Shown: positions 1-9,415 of the stretch, one piece after another
Layout of the letters: each line of letters starts with the position of its first letter
Position numbering within the stretch: position 1 is the stretch's first letter
Assembly (NCBI GenBank): GCA_964603595.1
Contig: CAZRVN010000001.1
Coordinates: forward strand, 62,001-126,000
Direction of reading: 5' to 3'
Source: JAQVEM01 sp964603595
GTDB lineage: Bacteria > Actinomycetota > Humimicrobiia > Humimicrobiales > Humimicrobiaceae
Length of the DNA stretch: 64,000 bases
Made by a program: the position numbers and the translations under genes
Notes under the pieces: model-generated
What the model was told of the DNA's origin: nothing
The model's database searches: none
The model's input: only the letters and a program-made list of their open reading frames with translations

Positions 1-1
1 T

Positions 2-520
2 GGTCAGAACCAGATGTGGGCAGCACAATTTTATAAATATACCAGGCCGCGAACGCTTATTACTTCGGGCGGCCTTGGTACAATGGGATATGGTCTGCCT
101 GCATCAATAGGTGCAAAAGTAGGAAAGCCGGGCAGTACGGTAATTGATATATCAGGGGATGGTAGCATGCAGATGGTATCACAGGAACTTGCTACTGCAG
201 TTTCAAATAAAATAAATATAAAAATTATGCTGCTTAATAATGGTTATCTCGGAATGGTGAGGCAATGGCAGGAACTTTTCTGGAACAAGAGGTATTCCCA
301 TACCTGTATTGAGGGAAGCGTTGATTTTGTAAAACTGATTGAGGCCTATGGTGGTATAGGTATAAGAGTTAGAAAGAAGAAAGATGTAGAAAGTGCAATA
401 AAGAAGGCTCTTGAGACAGATAATGTTGTTCTGGTTGACTTCTGGATAGATAAAGAAGAGAACGTGTATCCCATGGTAGCACCCGGGGCATCAATCAGTG
501 ATATGTTAGATAGTGTTTAA
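2..520 (+). CDS. ilvB: Acetolactate synthase large subunit, 3' part only
   Basis: This is the C-terminal part (172 residues visible) of the thiamine-diphosphate enzyme that condenses pyruvate to acetolactate, or pyruvate with 2-oxobutyrate, in valine/leucine/isoleucine synthesis. The reading frame is open from the first bases of the window, so the gene starts upstream. The visible part opens with GQNQMWAAQF and then SGGLGTMGYGLPA. The ThDP/Mg motif follows, GDGSMQM with the partner LLNNGYLGMVRQWQ. These are the standard landmarks of the AHAS catalytic subunit. It lies 30 nt upstream of ilvN, the regulatory subunit, so the two are surely co-transcribed. The identification is firm; only the 5' end is missing. 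Confidence 0.96.
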   Translation, partial: GQNQMWAAQFYKYTRPRTLITSGGLGTMGYGLPASIGAKVGKPGSTVIDISGDGSMQMVSQELATAVSNKINIKIMLLNNGYLGMVRQWQELFWNKRYSHTCIEGSVDFVKLIEAYGGIGIRVRKKKDVESAIKKALETDNVVLVDFWIDKEENVYPMVAPGASISDMLDSV

Positions 521-550
521 AAAAGTTAATATAAGACAGCAGGTGATGGT

Positions 551-1033
551 ATGAATCATATTATTTCGGTTCTGGTTGAGAACAAATCAGGAGTGCTGGC
601 AAAAATATCCGGTCTTTTTAGTAGAAGGGGATTCAACATTGAAAGCCTGGCAGTGGGTACAACTGATAATGAGAAGATTTCCAGGATTACAATGGAAGTG
701 GAAGCAGAGGAGCATAGCATTGAACAGATTATAAAACAGCTCTATAAACTGATAAACATAATTAAGATTCAGGAACTTGATCCCCGTAATATTGTTGAAA
801 GGGAACTGGTACTTATTAAGGTAAGTGCTGATTCGAAGATAAGACCGGAGATACTGGAGATAGTCAATATTTTCAGGGCTAATATAGTGGATGTTGGTAA
901 AAAGGCATTAATGATTGAAATTACCGGAAACAGCAGGAAAGTAAAAGCACTGGAGGACCTGTTAAGGCCCTTTGGAATAATTGAACTGGTAAGAACTGGT
1001 AAGATTGCCTGCACAAGGGGAAGTAAATATTAG
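551..1033 (+). CDS. ilvN: Acetolactate synthase small (regulatory) subunit
   Basis: This 160-residue protein is the normal length for the AHAS regulatory subunit, which binds valine and stimulates IlvB. The N-terminal ACT domain shows HIISVLVENKSGVLAKISGLFSRRGFNIESL. The C-terminal regulatory half contains RELVLIKV and ends in the typical FGIIELVRTGKIA. An AGGTGATGG stretch precedes the ATG as the ribosome-binding region. The following 110 nt to the aminotransferase carry no recognisable gene. In many bacteria ilvC comes next; here it does not. Confidence 0.96.
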   Translation: MNHIISVLVENKSGVLAKISGLFSRRGFNIESLAVGTTDNEKISRITMEVEAEEHSIEQIIKQLYKLINIIKIQELDPRNIVERELVLIKVSADSKIRPEILEIVNIFRANIVDVGKKALMIEITGNSRKVKALEDLLRPFGIIELVRTGKIACTRGSKY

Positions 1034-1148
1034 AGTAAGTTTAAATTGCCATATAGATATAAGATTATAGCATAAAGTACTGGCTTAGCTTTATTTGTAA
1101 GAATAATTTTATGAAAATTATTATGTAATTAATAGAGAAGGGGTGAAG

Positions 1149-2315
1149 ATGTTAAAAAAATATATAATGACGCCGGGTCCAACACCGATATCTGAAGAGG
1201 TGCTACTGGAGCATGCCAGGCCTCTTATGCACCACAGGTCTCCTGAATTTTCAGAAATATTTATAGAAGTAACCAGTAAACTAAAAAAATTATTAAAAAC
1301 TGAAAATGACGTTTTTGTGCTGACTTCTTCAGGTACAGGTTCTATGGAAGCCAGTATAGTAAACTTTTTTTCTGCTGGAGATAGAGTGCTTGTTGTAAAT
1401 ATTGGTAATTTTGGAGAACGGTTTAAGAAAATTACCGGAGAGTATGGACTTGATGTTATTTCCCTTGATTACGAATGGGGAGATACAGCCGATCCCGATG
1501 ATATTAAAAAAGCTCTTGATGAGAACCATGATATTAAGGGGGTAATTGCCCAGTTCAGTGAAACTTCAACAGGGGCATTAAACGATGTAGAAGCTATAGG
1601 TAATATAGTAAAGGAATATCCTGCAATTTTTATAGTAGATGCTATAAGCGGTCTGGGAGCTTCGGAATTCAAAACTGATGACTGGGGACTTGACGTAGTG
1701 ATTGGAGGTTCGCAGAAAGCATTGAGCGCGCCGTCAGGAATTGCATTCATAAGCGTTAGTGATAAGGCATGGAAGTTGAATGAGAAGTCTGGTCTCAAAA
1801 AATTTTATTTCGACCTGGCCGTTGCTAAAAGCTATACGAAAAAAACACCTCCCCAGACACCATGGACACCGGGTATATCAATAGTTGTAGCTATGAACAG
1901 GGCTCTTGATATATTGTTTGAAGAAGGTCTGGAGAAGGTATTTGAAAGGCACAGGGTACTTGCGCTGGCAACTCAAAGAGCGGTAGAAAAAATGGGACTT
2001 GAGCTTCTGGTAAAAGATAAAAGCAAGAGAGGATTTTCTGTAACTTCTATTGTTATTCCGGAAGGGATTGATGGCAAGGAGATTACCAGAATTATGAGGA
2101 CTAAATATGGGGTAACCATCGCTGGAGGACAGGGTAAGTATTCTGGAAAGATTATAAGGATAGGCCACCTTGGATATTTTGGAATATTTGATGTTATTGT
2201 TGCAGTTTCTGCGCTGGAGATGACGCTTAAGGAGCTTGGATATCAATTTGAAGCGGGTTCCGGTATTACTGAAGCAGAGAAAGCGTTTATGGAGAATAAT
2301 TATCTGGGAAACTAA
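1149..2315 (+). CDS. Class V aminotransferase (serine-pyruvate / phosphoserine-type)
   Basis: This is a PLP-dependent aminotransferase of 388 residues in the alanine-glyoxylate/serine-pyruvate group of class V. It begins MLKKYIMTPGPTP and carries TSSGTGSMEA for phosphate binding. The PLP lysine is near residue 190 in GGSQKALSAPSG, and the C-terminal segment contains GKIIRIGHLGY. I prefer the ATG at 1149 to the in-frame GTG at 1143, because GAGAAGGGG lies at good spacing before the ATG and overlaps the GTG. serA follows directly. The same pairing occurs elsewhere (for example Thermotoga), so the likely role is transamination of 3-phosphohydroxypyruvate in place of a classical SerC. The exact substrate is inferred from context. 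Confidence 0.85.
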   Translation: MLKKYIMTPGPTPISEEVLLEHARPLMHHRSPEFSEIFIEVTSKLKKLLKTENDVFVLTSSGTGSMEASIVNFFSAGDRVLVVNIGNFGERFKKITGEYGLDVISLDYEWGDTADPDDIKKALDENHDIKGVIAQFSETSTGALNDVEAIGNIVKEYPAIFIVDAISGLGASEFKTDDWGLDVVIGGSQKALSAPSGIAFISVSDKAWKLNEKSGLKKFYFDLAVAKSYTKKTPPQTPWTPGISIVVAMNRALDILFEEGLEKVFERHRVLALATQRAVEKMGLELLVKDKSKRGFSVTSIVIPEGIDGKEITRIMRTKYGVTIAGGQGKYSGKIIRIGHLGYFGIFDVIVAVSALEMTLKELGYQFEAGSGITEAEKAFMENNYLGN

Positions 2316-2404
2316 GGGTAGAAGTATAAAAGCTGTAAAAGTGATTGTATTAATTAATAAGATTTATATAAAAATATATTCAGGAATGAATAGGTGAATA
2401 GGGC

Positions 2405-3994
2405 ATGAATAAAAAAGTATTAATTACAGACGGTATTTCAGGTGAGGCAAAAGATAAACTCGCAAAGCACTTTATAGTGGAGGATAAAAAGGGACTGGCA
2501 CCGGAAAAGCTTAAAGAAGAGATTAAAGGTATAAGTGCAATAATCATAAGGAGTGCAACCAAGCTTACTGCTGATATTATTGAAGCTTCGGATAAGCTGG
2601 AAATTATAGGAAGAGCCGGTATAGGTGTTGACAATATTGATATTTTAGCTGCAACCAAAAAAGGTATATTGGTGGTTAATGCGCCTACAAGCAATGCAGT
2701 TACTGTGGCTGAACATACCATAGCATTGCTGCTTTCAATTGCCAGAAAAATTCCTTTAGCAAATATTTCACTGAAAAGTGGAAAGTGGGAAAAATCTAAA
2801 TTTAAAGGAACAGAGCTTGAAGGAAAGACGCTGGGTATCGTTGGTTTTGGACAGATAGGAGGTCTGGTTGCTAAAAAAGCTATAGGGCTGGGTTTAAGGG
2901 TAATTGCATATGATCCTTTTGTATCCGAGGACAGATTCAGACAGCTTGAAATAAAAAAAGCTGATAAGCTGGAAGACCTCTACAGGGAAGCTGATTTTAT
3001 TTCGATACATCTTCCAAAGAATAAAGATACTATAGGTATGTTTAACAAAGAAGAGTTTAATAAAATGAAAAAAGGTACAATGATATTGAATGTAGCCCGG
3101 GGCGGCATTGTTGTTGAAAAGGATCTTACAGAAGCTCTTAAAGACGGCCATATAGGCGGGGCAGCCCTTGATGTTTATGAAAAGGAGCCCTGCACTGATT
3201 CTCCTGTTTTTAAACTGGAGAATGTTGTATGTACTCCCCATCTTGGAGCATCAACAGAAGAGGCGCAGGGCAGGGCAGGGATTACGATTGCCGACCAGGT
3301 TATAGATGTTCTTAATGGAAGGGCACCAGCTTTTCCGGTAAATGCATCTGCTGTGAGGCCGGAGGCAATGAATATTCTATCACCTTTCTTTGAATTATGT
3401 GAAAATCTGGGAAGTCTTTTTATAAATTTATTTGAGGGCAACCTGAATAGTCTAAAAATAGGTTATTATGGAAAGGTATCAGAATATGACGTAAGAATAT
3501 TAACCTCTACAATACTAGTAAAGATGCTGGAAAAATACTTGGCGGAGAATGTCAATCTGGTCAATGTGGACCTGCTGGCAAGAGAGATGGGGCTTAAGGT
3601 AAAGGAGATAAAAAGCAGCCAGTCCAGAGATTATGTAAATTTAATTACGCTGGAGGGAGAGGGTAAAAATGGCGGACTCTCTATTTCGGGTACTGTTACC
3701 GGGAAAAAAGATACCCCCAGATTTATATCGATTGATAAATTTGAAATAGACATGGCCCCTTCAAAGTGTATGGCGTTTATAAGGTATAAGGATATTCCGG
3801 GGCAGATTGGAAGAATAGGAACTGTGCTGGGTAAACTAAATGTAAATATAGCATCAATGCATGTAGGTAGAAAGAAATTAAGCGGAGTTGCAGTTATGGG
3901 GTTAAATTTAGACAATAAAGTAACTCCTGAAATGTTAGAGGAGTTTAAGAAATTATCAGGTTTTAAGAATATAAAAATAGTTACCCTTTATTAA
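2405..3994 (+). CDS. serA: D-3-phosphoglycerate dehydrogenase, long form
   Basis: This enzyme oxidises 3-phosphoglycerate to 3-phosphohydroxypyruvate, the first committed step of serine synthesis. The 529-residue length matches the long bacterial form: substrate and NAD domains, an intervening ASB domain (about 315-450) and a C-terminal ACT domain (from about 455, with IPGQIGRIGTVLGKLNVNIASM). Visible motifs are GRAGIGVDNID, the dinucleotide loop GFGQIGG near 146, NVARGGIVVEKDL, and the catalytic histidine in PHLGASTEEAQ near 279. It lies 89 nt after the aminotransferase gene, which supports a serine module embedded in the branched-chain cluster. The ACT domain suggests serine feedback control. 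Confidence 0.95.
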   Translation: MNKKVLITDGISGEAKDKLAKHFIVEDKKGLAPEKLKEEIKGISAIIIRSATKLTADIIEASDKLEIIGRAGIGVDNIDILAATKKGILVVNAPTSNAVTVAEHTIALLLSIARKIPLANISLKSGKWEKSKFKGTELEGKTLGIVGFGQIGGLVAKKAIGLGLRVIAYDPFVSEDRFRQLEIKKADKLEDLYREADFISIHLPKNKDTIGMFNKEEFNKMKKGTMILNVARGGIVVEKDLTEALKDGHIGGAALDVYEKEPCTDSPVFKLENVVCTPHLGASTEEAQGRAGITIADQVIDVLNGRAPAFPVNASAVRPEAMNILSPFFELCENLGSLFINLFEGNLNSLKIGYYGKVSEYDVRILTSTILVKMLEKYLAENVNLVNVDLLAREMGLKVKEIKSSQSRDYVNLITLEGEGKNGGLSISGTVTGKKDTPRFISIDKFEIDMAPSKCMAFIRYKDIPGQIGRIGTVLGKLNVNIASMHVGRKKLSGVAVMGLNLDNKVTPEMLEEFKKLSGFKNIKIVTLY

Positions 3995-4108
3995 CCGGCA
4001 GAGTTTAAAAAACGATTTAAGAGTAAATTTTTTAAAAAAATTGGAGATTTTTTAGAATGTATTTTAAAAAAATCTAACAATATAAGGTAAGAAAGTAAGC
4101 TGGTAGAA

Positions 4109-5629
4109 ATGGAAAATAATAAAAATAAGGTATATATATTTGATACAACACTAAGGGATGGGGAACAGGCACCCGGTATTCACCTTAATACCAGGGAAAA
4201 ACTGCAGATTTCCCAGCAGCTTGCAAAGTTGAATGTGGATATAATAGAAGCTGGTTTCCCGGTATCTTCCAGGAGTGATTTTAATTCTGTAAAAGAAATA
4301 TCAGGTAAAATCAGGGATAGAAAAATAGCGGCTCTGGCAAGGGCTAATCCGAAAGATATAGATATAGCAGGAGAAGCTCTTAAGGGAGCAGAAAATCCGG
4401 TTATCCATACTTTTATTTCCTCTTCTGATATACATCTTAAATATCAGTTGAAAAAAAGCAGGGAGGAAGTTCTGGAGCTTGCAGCCGATGCTGTAAGGAG
4501 AAGCCAGAAATATACAGATATGGTAGAATTTTCGGCTATGGATGCAACAAGGAGCGACCGTGAATTTTTGTGCAGGTTATTTGAAGTTGCCATTAAGGGC
4601 GGAGCTAAAATTATAAATGTTCCGGATACGGTAGGTTATATTATACCGGATGAGTTCGGAAGATTAATAGATTATATTTTTGAAAATACTGATGGGATCG
4701 AGGATGTAATAGTAAGCGTACACTGTCATGATGACCTGGGTCTTGCTGTTGCAAATTCACTGACGGCTGTTGAGCATGGGGCAAGGCAGGTCGAGTGTGC
4801 GGTAAATGGTATCGGTGAAAGAGCAGGAAACGCATCACTTGAGGAAATTGTAATGATTGCGGACACTCGCAAAAAGGACCTTGGAGTGTATACTGATATA
4901 AATATTAGTGAGATTATGAGAACGAGCAGTATCGTAAGGTCGTTGACCGGGTATGTTGTTTCTCCCAATAAAGCGATAGTAGGGAAAAATGCTTTCAGCC
5001 ACGAAGCAGGAATACATCAGGATGGAATGCTTAAAGACAGGTCAACTTATGAAATAATAAAACCTGAAGATATTGGGCTTAAGTCATCAGAGCTTGTACT
5101 GGGAAAACATTCCGGAAGGCACGCATTTGTAGATAGGCTCGAGGAGCTTGGCATTCATCTCAGCGAGGATGACCTTGAAAGTGCTTTTGAAAGATTTAAA
5201 GACCTGGCTGAAAGAAAAGGTGCTATAAATGACCAGGATATTAAAGCAATAACTGAAAATGAGCTGCGTGAAGTTAAAGAGCATTTTTTACTTAAGTATT
5301 ATAGGGTCCAGAGTGGTTCAGACCTTAAGGCCAGTTCTACGGTAGGAATAAAAATAAAAAATAAGATACACGAAGAATCATCAACAGGAGATGGTCCGGT
5401 AGACGCTTCGTTTAAGGCCATTGATAAAATAACAAATATAAATGCTAAGCTGGTAGATTATAATATAGAAGCTGTATCGGGAGGTAAGGATGCGCTGGGT
5501 GTAGTTAAATTGGTAGTAAGCACCGGTGGTATAGAAGTTATGGGCAGCAGCATAAGTACAGATATAGTTGAGGCAAGTATAAAAGCATATATAGATGCTA
5601 TGAATAGAATTATGGAAAATCAAGCATGA
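4109..5629 (+). CDS. leuA: 2-Isopropylmalate synthase
   Basis: This enzyme condenses acetyl-CoA with 2-oxoisovalerate, committing carbon to leucine. The 506 residues match the long LeuA type with a C-terminal regulatory domain. The TIM-barrel N-terminus has FDTTLRDGEQAPG (catalytic Arg/Asp). HCHDDLGLAVANSL carries metal-binding histidines, followed by GIGERAGNASLEE and the HEAGIHQDG segment. The last ~130 residues form the leucine-sensing domain, ending in STDIVEASIKAYIDAMN. It differs from the related cimA product at 7.7 kb by HCHDD instead of HFHND and by the GERAGN rather than GERCGN motif. No strong Shine-Dalgarno is visible. Confidence 0.94.
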   Translation: MENNKNKVYIFDTTLRDGEQAPGIHLNTREKLQISQQLAKLNVDIIEAGFPVSSRSDFNSVKEISGKIRDRKIAALARANPKDIDIAGEALKGAENPVIHTFISSSDIHLKYQLKKSREEVLELAADAVRRSQKYTDMVEFSAMDATRSDREFLCRLFEVAIKGGAKIINVPDTVGYIIPDEFGRLIDYIFENTDGIEDVIVSVHCHDDLGLAVANSLTAVEHGARQVECAVNGIGERAGNASLEEIVMIADTRKKDLGVYTDINISEIMRTSSIVRSLTGYVVSPNKAIVGKNAFSHEAGIHQDGMLKDRSTYEIIKPEDIGLKSSELVLGKHSGRHAFVDRLEELGIHLSEDDLESAFERFKDLAERKGAINDQDIKAITENELREVKEHFLLKYYRVQSGSDLKASSTVGIKIKNKIHEESSTGDGPVDASFKAIDKITNINAKLVDYNIEAVSGGKDALGVVKLVVSTGGIEVMGSSISTDIVEASIKAYIDAMNRIMENQA

Positions 5630-5767
5630 TTTAAATTTATATCAATAATTAAAATTTTAAAAAGGGAAAAATAAAAGAAAAAATAACTGTTATAAGGAAG
5701 TTCAAATATAGAAGTTGCGGGAATTCTTTTTTTTAAGATTAAAAAATCAGGAAGGAATTTATAAAAA

Positions 5768-7045
5768 ATGGGTAGTGAGAATAAGCCCCAAACAATTGCA
5801 CAAAAAATAATTGCACATCATTGTGGCAGGAATTATGTATCTGAAGGCGAGATAGTAAATGCTTCAGTAGATATTGTTCTTGGTAATGATATAACCATGC
5901 CTATTGCAATTGAGGAGTTTAAGAAAATAGGGATTGGTAGTGTGTTTGACAGGGAAAAGATAGTGATGGTGCCGGACCATTTTACCCCAAATAAAGATAT
6001 AAAATCTGCAATGCAATGCAAACTCATGAGGGAATTTGCAAGGGAATATGATATAAAAAATTATTTTGAAGTAGGGAGAATGGGCATTGAACATGCATTG
6101 CTTCCTGAGCTGGGATTGGTACTGCCCGGGAACCTGGTGGTAGGTGCGGATTCTCACACCTGTACTTACGGTGCTTTAGGAGTAGCATCAACCGGAGTTG
6201 GTAGCACGGATGCAGCTGTAGCCATGGCTACCGGAAAATTGTGGTTTATGGTTCCGGGGACTATTAAATATATTTATAATGGTAATTTAAATAAATGGGT
6301 AACTGGCAAGGACTTGATACTCTATACTATCGGGCTTATAGGCGTGGATGGCGCTCTTTATAAATCTATGGAATTCAGTGGACCTGCGGTAAGTAATTTA
6401 TCTATGGATTCAAGATTTACTATGTCTAATATGGCCATAGAAGCAGGAGGGAAGTTTGGGATATTTGAAGTTGATAATAAAACAGAGGATTATTTAAGCC
6501 AGAGGTCTGATGGAAACTATAAAATATTTTCCAGTGACCCTGATGTAAAGTACGAAAAAATTTATGATATAGATTGCTCGGATATAGATCTCCAGGTAGC
6601 TGCTCCGCATCTTCCGTCAAATACAAAAAGTGCAAAGGATATAAAAAATATTGAAATAGACCAGGTAGTTATAGGTTCCTGTACCAATGGGAGGATGGAG
6701 GATCTAAAAATTGCAGCGGAAATTTTTAAAGGTAAAAAAATAAATAATAATTTGAGAACAATAATAATTCCTGCTACACAGAAAATATATCTTGAAGCAT
6801 TGAAAAAAGGGTATATTGAAATTTTTATAAATTCCGGCTGTGTAGTAAGCACTCCTACATGCGGCCCATGCCTGGGAGGGCATATGGGTGTACTGGCTAA
6901 AGGCGAAAGGGCAGTATCTACTACAAACAGGAATTTTGTGGGTAGAATGGGGCATCCGGAGAGTGAAATATATTTAAGCGGCCCTGCTGTTGCTGCTGCG
7001 TCCGCTGTAGCAGGGAGAATAGCCATACCGGAGGAGGTTACGTAA
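5768..7045 (+). CDS. leuC: 3-Isopropylmalate dehydratase large subunit
   Basis: This is the large subunit of isopropylmalate isomerase, a [4Fe-4S] enzyme of the aconitase family. The 425-residue length is that of the homoaconitase-like LeuC subfamily rather than the ~466-residue E. coli type. GADSHTCTYGALG and GSCTNGR (cluster Cys near 304) are present, with two further cluster cysteines in TPTCGPCLGGHMG near 365-368. NRNFVGRMGHPES and a final SGPAVAAASA follow. AGGAAGGA precedes the ATG. The stop codon overlaps the leuD start by one base (TAATG), so the two subunits are translationally coupled. Members of this subfamily can also act on homoaconitate or methylmalate-type substrates. Confidence 0.93.
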   Translation: MGSENKPQTIAQKIIAHHCGRNYVSEGEIVNASVDIVLGNDITMPIAIEEFKKIGIGSVFDREKIVMVPDHFTPNKDIKSAMQCKLMREFAREYDIKNYFEVGRMGIEHALLPELGLVLPGNLVVGADSHTCTYGALGVASTGVGSTDAAVAMATGKLWFMVPGTIKYIYNGNLNKWVTGKDLILYTIGLIGVDGALYKSMEFSGPAVSNLSMDSRFTMSNMAIEAGGKFGIFEVDNKTEDYLSQRSDGNYKIFSSDPDVKYEKIYDIDCSDIDLQVAAPHLPSNTKSAKDIKNIEIDQVVIGSCTNGRMEDLKIAAEIFKGKKINNNLRTIIIPATQKIYLEALKKGYIEIFINSGCVVSTPTCGPCLGGHMGVLAKGERAVSTTNRNFVGRMGHPESEIYLSGPAVAAASAVAGRIAIPEEVT

Positions 7046-7539
7046 TGATAATAAAAGATAGGGTAATTAAGTATGGCAATAATATTGATACTGATGTAAT
7101 AATACCTGCAAGATATCTTAATACTGCTGACAGCAGTGAACTGGCTTCACATTGCTTTGAAGACCTTGATAGAGATTTTAAAGAAAAGGTAAAAGAAAAG
7201 AAGATAATAGTGGCAGGAAGTAATTTTGGCTGCGGTTCTTCCAGGGAACATGCTCCATTATCAATAAAGGAAAGCGGCGTAAAAGCAGTAATTGCTGTGT
7301 CATTTGCAAGGATATTCTTCAGGAATGCCATAAATATAGGGCTCCCGGTAATAGCCATTGCAGAAGCCGGTAAATTTATAGAAGATGGAGATGAGGTGGA
7401 GATAGATTTAAGCAGTGGGATAATTAAGGATATTAGGACAGGGGATATTTTTAAAGTGAACCCGCTTCCTGAATTTATACAGAAGATAATAAAAAGTGGA
7501 GGTTATATTAATTTTATAAAAGAGAATACAGTGAAATAA
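7045..7539 (+). CDS. leuD: 3-Isopropylmalate dehydratase small subunit
   Basis: This is the small (swivel-domain) subunit of the LeuCD isomerase, 164 residues, of the short archaeal/bacterial type. It opens with the family landmark YGNNIDTDVIIPARYLN. The substrate-loop motif GSNFGCGSSREHAP follows. GAGGAGG sits at 7031-7037, inside the end of leuC, and serves the overlapping start. With both LeuA and CimA in the operon, LeuCD probably serves two substrates: isopropylmalate for leucine and citramalate for isoleucine. That dual role is inference from the context. Confidence 0.94.
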   Translation: MIIKDRVIKYGNNIDTDVIIPARYLNTADSSELASHCFEDLDRDFKEKVKEKKIIVAGSNFGCGSSREHAPLSIKESGVKAVIAVSFARIFFRNAINIGLPVIAIAEAGKFIEDGDEVEIDLSSGIIKDIRTGDIFKVNPLPEFIQKIIKSGGYINFIKENTVK

Positions 7540-7718
7540 CTTGAGTTAATTATAAATGGCAGGATGTATTTTAGCTCTGATGCAACCGGCTTATAAGTCT
7601 TTATTTGAATTATTTTTTAAAAATAAGGATGGATATCAATATACAGGTTTAAAAAAATATTAGAGTGTAAGATAGGTAAGTATTAAAATAGTATAAGACT
7701 TAAACAGAATAAATATGG

Positions 7719-9326
7719 ATGGTTAAAATGAGCAGTGGCTTAAAGGATAAAAATAAAATATATATACTGGATACAACTTTAAGGGATGGTTCCCAGAGAG
7801 CTGATATATCTTTTTCGGTTAATGACAAATTACAGCTAATTGAAAGATTTGATGATATTGGGATTGATTATGTAGAAATTGGATTTCCTGCTTCCAATCC
7901 AAAAGAAATTGAATTATTTGAAAAGCTTAAGGGCATGAAATTCCAATATTCTAAGATAGTTGCATTCGGGATGACCAGATATAAGAATGTTAAGGTTGAG
8001 GATGATAAAAATATAAAACAATTGATTCAGTCAGGTGCTGATGCTATTTGTGTTGTGGGCAAATCATCTTCACTTCATGTTGAAAAGGTTATAGAAACAT
8101 CGCTTGATAATAACCTGAGCATGATTTTTGATTCCATAAAATATTTGAAAAAGTATTTTCCAGAAATTATTTTTGATGCGGAGCATTTTTTTGATGGTTT
8201 TAAAGAAAATCCAGAGTATGCAATGGAAACATTAAAGGTAGCTTTAGAAGCTGGTGCAGATTATTTATGCCCCTGTGACACCAATGGAGGCGTGCTGCCA
8301 GCAGATGTTGCAGATATAATAGACAGGATAAATAAAAAGGTTAAAGCTGATATAGGAGCACATTTCCATAATGATAGCGGTTGCGCTGTTGCCAATACAA
8401 TAATAGCGGTACAAAAAGGGGTAAAGATGGTACATGGTACAATCAATGGCTACGGGGAAAGGTGCGGCAATGCAGATTTATGCCAGGTAATTCCCAATCT
8501 GGAAGTAAAATTAAATAAGAAATGCCTTAAAGAAGGAAGTTTAAAGCATTTAACCAGTCTTTCCAGGTTTGTGAGTGAGAATGCAAATCAGATAGCTAGC
8601 CCGTCCCAGCCATTTGTAGGTCGTAATGCTTTTACCCATAAAGGGGGCATGCATGTAAGCGGGGTAAGTAAGCTTTCAAAAACATTTGAGCATATGGACC
8701 CGGAGATGGTGGGTAATACAAGAAGAATATTAATTTCCGAGCTTTCCGGTAAAAAATCCATAATTCTCAAAGCAAAGGAATTTGGAATTGAACTTGAAAA
8801 TGATTTGAAAAAGGTCAGTGAGATATTAAACAGGGTCCAGAATCTGGAGCATAAAGGTTACCAGTTTGAAGCAGCTGACGGAAGTTTTGAGCTGCTGGTT
8901 AAAGAAGTTGCCGGGATAAAGAAGAAATTCTTTAAACTGGAAAGCTTCAGGGTATTAAATGAAAAAAAAGAAGACGGCAGTATGATGTCTGAAGCAACTG
9001 TAAAGGTTCAGATAGAAGGAAAAAGGATAATTGAAACTGCGGAAGGAAACGGTCCGGTTAATGCCCTGGATAAAGCTTTAAGAAAATCAATAGGGAGCTG
9101 CTATCCTGCGCTGTCAAAGATAACATTAACAGACTTCAAGGTAAGAGTGCTGAATGAGAAGAAGGGTACAGGAGCAGTAGTTAGAGTTTTAATCGAGTCT
9201 TCAGACGGAAGGAAAAACTGGGGGACCATAGGAGTATCAGAAAATATAATCGAAGCCAGCTGGCAGGCATTAGAGGACAGCATAGTTTACGGGCTGATGC
9301 ATGTTGAAAAAAATAATAAGTCCTGA
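7719..9326 (+). CDS. cimA: (R)-Citramalate synthase
   Basis: This enzyme makes citramalate from pyruvate and acetyl-CoA, giving 2-oxobutyrate for isoleucine without threonine. The 535-residue length and the motifs LDTTLRDGSQRADISFS, HFHNDSGCAVANT and GYGERCGNADLCQ are those of the CimA branch of the LeuA family. The C-terminal LeuA-type regulatory domain ends in SENIIEASWQALEDSI. The ATG at 7719 is used here; a second in-frame ATG lies at 7728 and neither has a strong ribosome-binding site. The 179-nt gap after leuD contains no leuB. The gene is convergent with the transporter operon at 9.4 kb. Confidence 0.92.
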   Translation: MVKMSSGLKDKNKIYILDTTLRDGSQRADISFSVNDKLQLIERFDDIGIDYVEIGFPASNPKEIELFEKLKGMKFQYSKIVAFGMTRYKNVKVEDDKNIKQLIQSGADAICVVGKSSSLHVEKVIETSLDNNLSMIFDSIKYLKKYFPEIIFDAEHFFDGFKENPEYAMETLKVALEAGADYLCPCDTNGGVLPADVADIIDRINKKVKADIGAHFHNDSGCAVANTIIAVQKGVKMVHGTINGYGERCGNADLCQVIPNLEVKLNKKCLKEGSLKHLTSLSRFVSENANQIASPSQPFVGRNAFTHKGGMHVSGVSKLSKTFEHMDPEMVGNTRRILISELSGKKSIILKAKEFGIELENDLKKVSEILNRVQNLEHKGYQFEAADGSFELLVKEVAGIKKKFFKLESFRVLNEKKEDGSMMSEATVKVQIEGKRIIETAEGNGPVNALDKALRKSIGSCYPALSKITLTDFKVRVLNEKKGTGAVVRVLIESSDGRKNWGTIGVSENIIEASWQALEDSIVYGLMHVEKNNKS

Positions 9327-9415
9327 TGTATAAGAGAGCTTCTCAGTCTTTCTTAAGAGTTTTAATCCTATAATTTAATTAATATTTTTTTTAAATTCTG
9401 GCAGGATTTTTAGAA

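Noticed and set aside
1034..1148. T-box or amino-acid attenuator in the ilv/leu/his leaders
   Set aside because: I looked in the gaps before the aminotransferase, leuC, cimA and hisZ genes and found no T-box-like conserved segment or leader peptide rich in Leu, Val, Ile or His codons.
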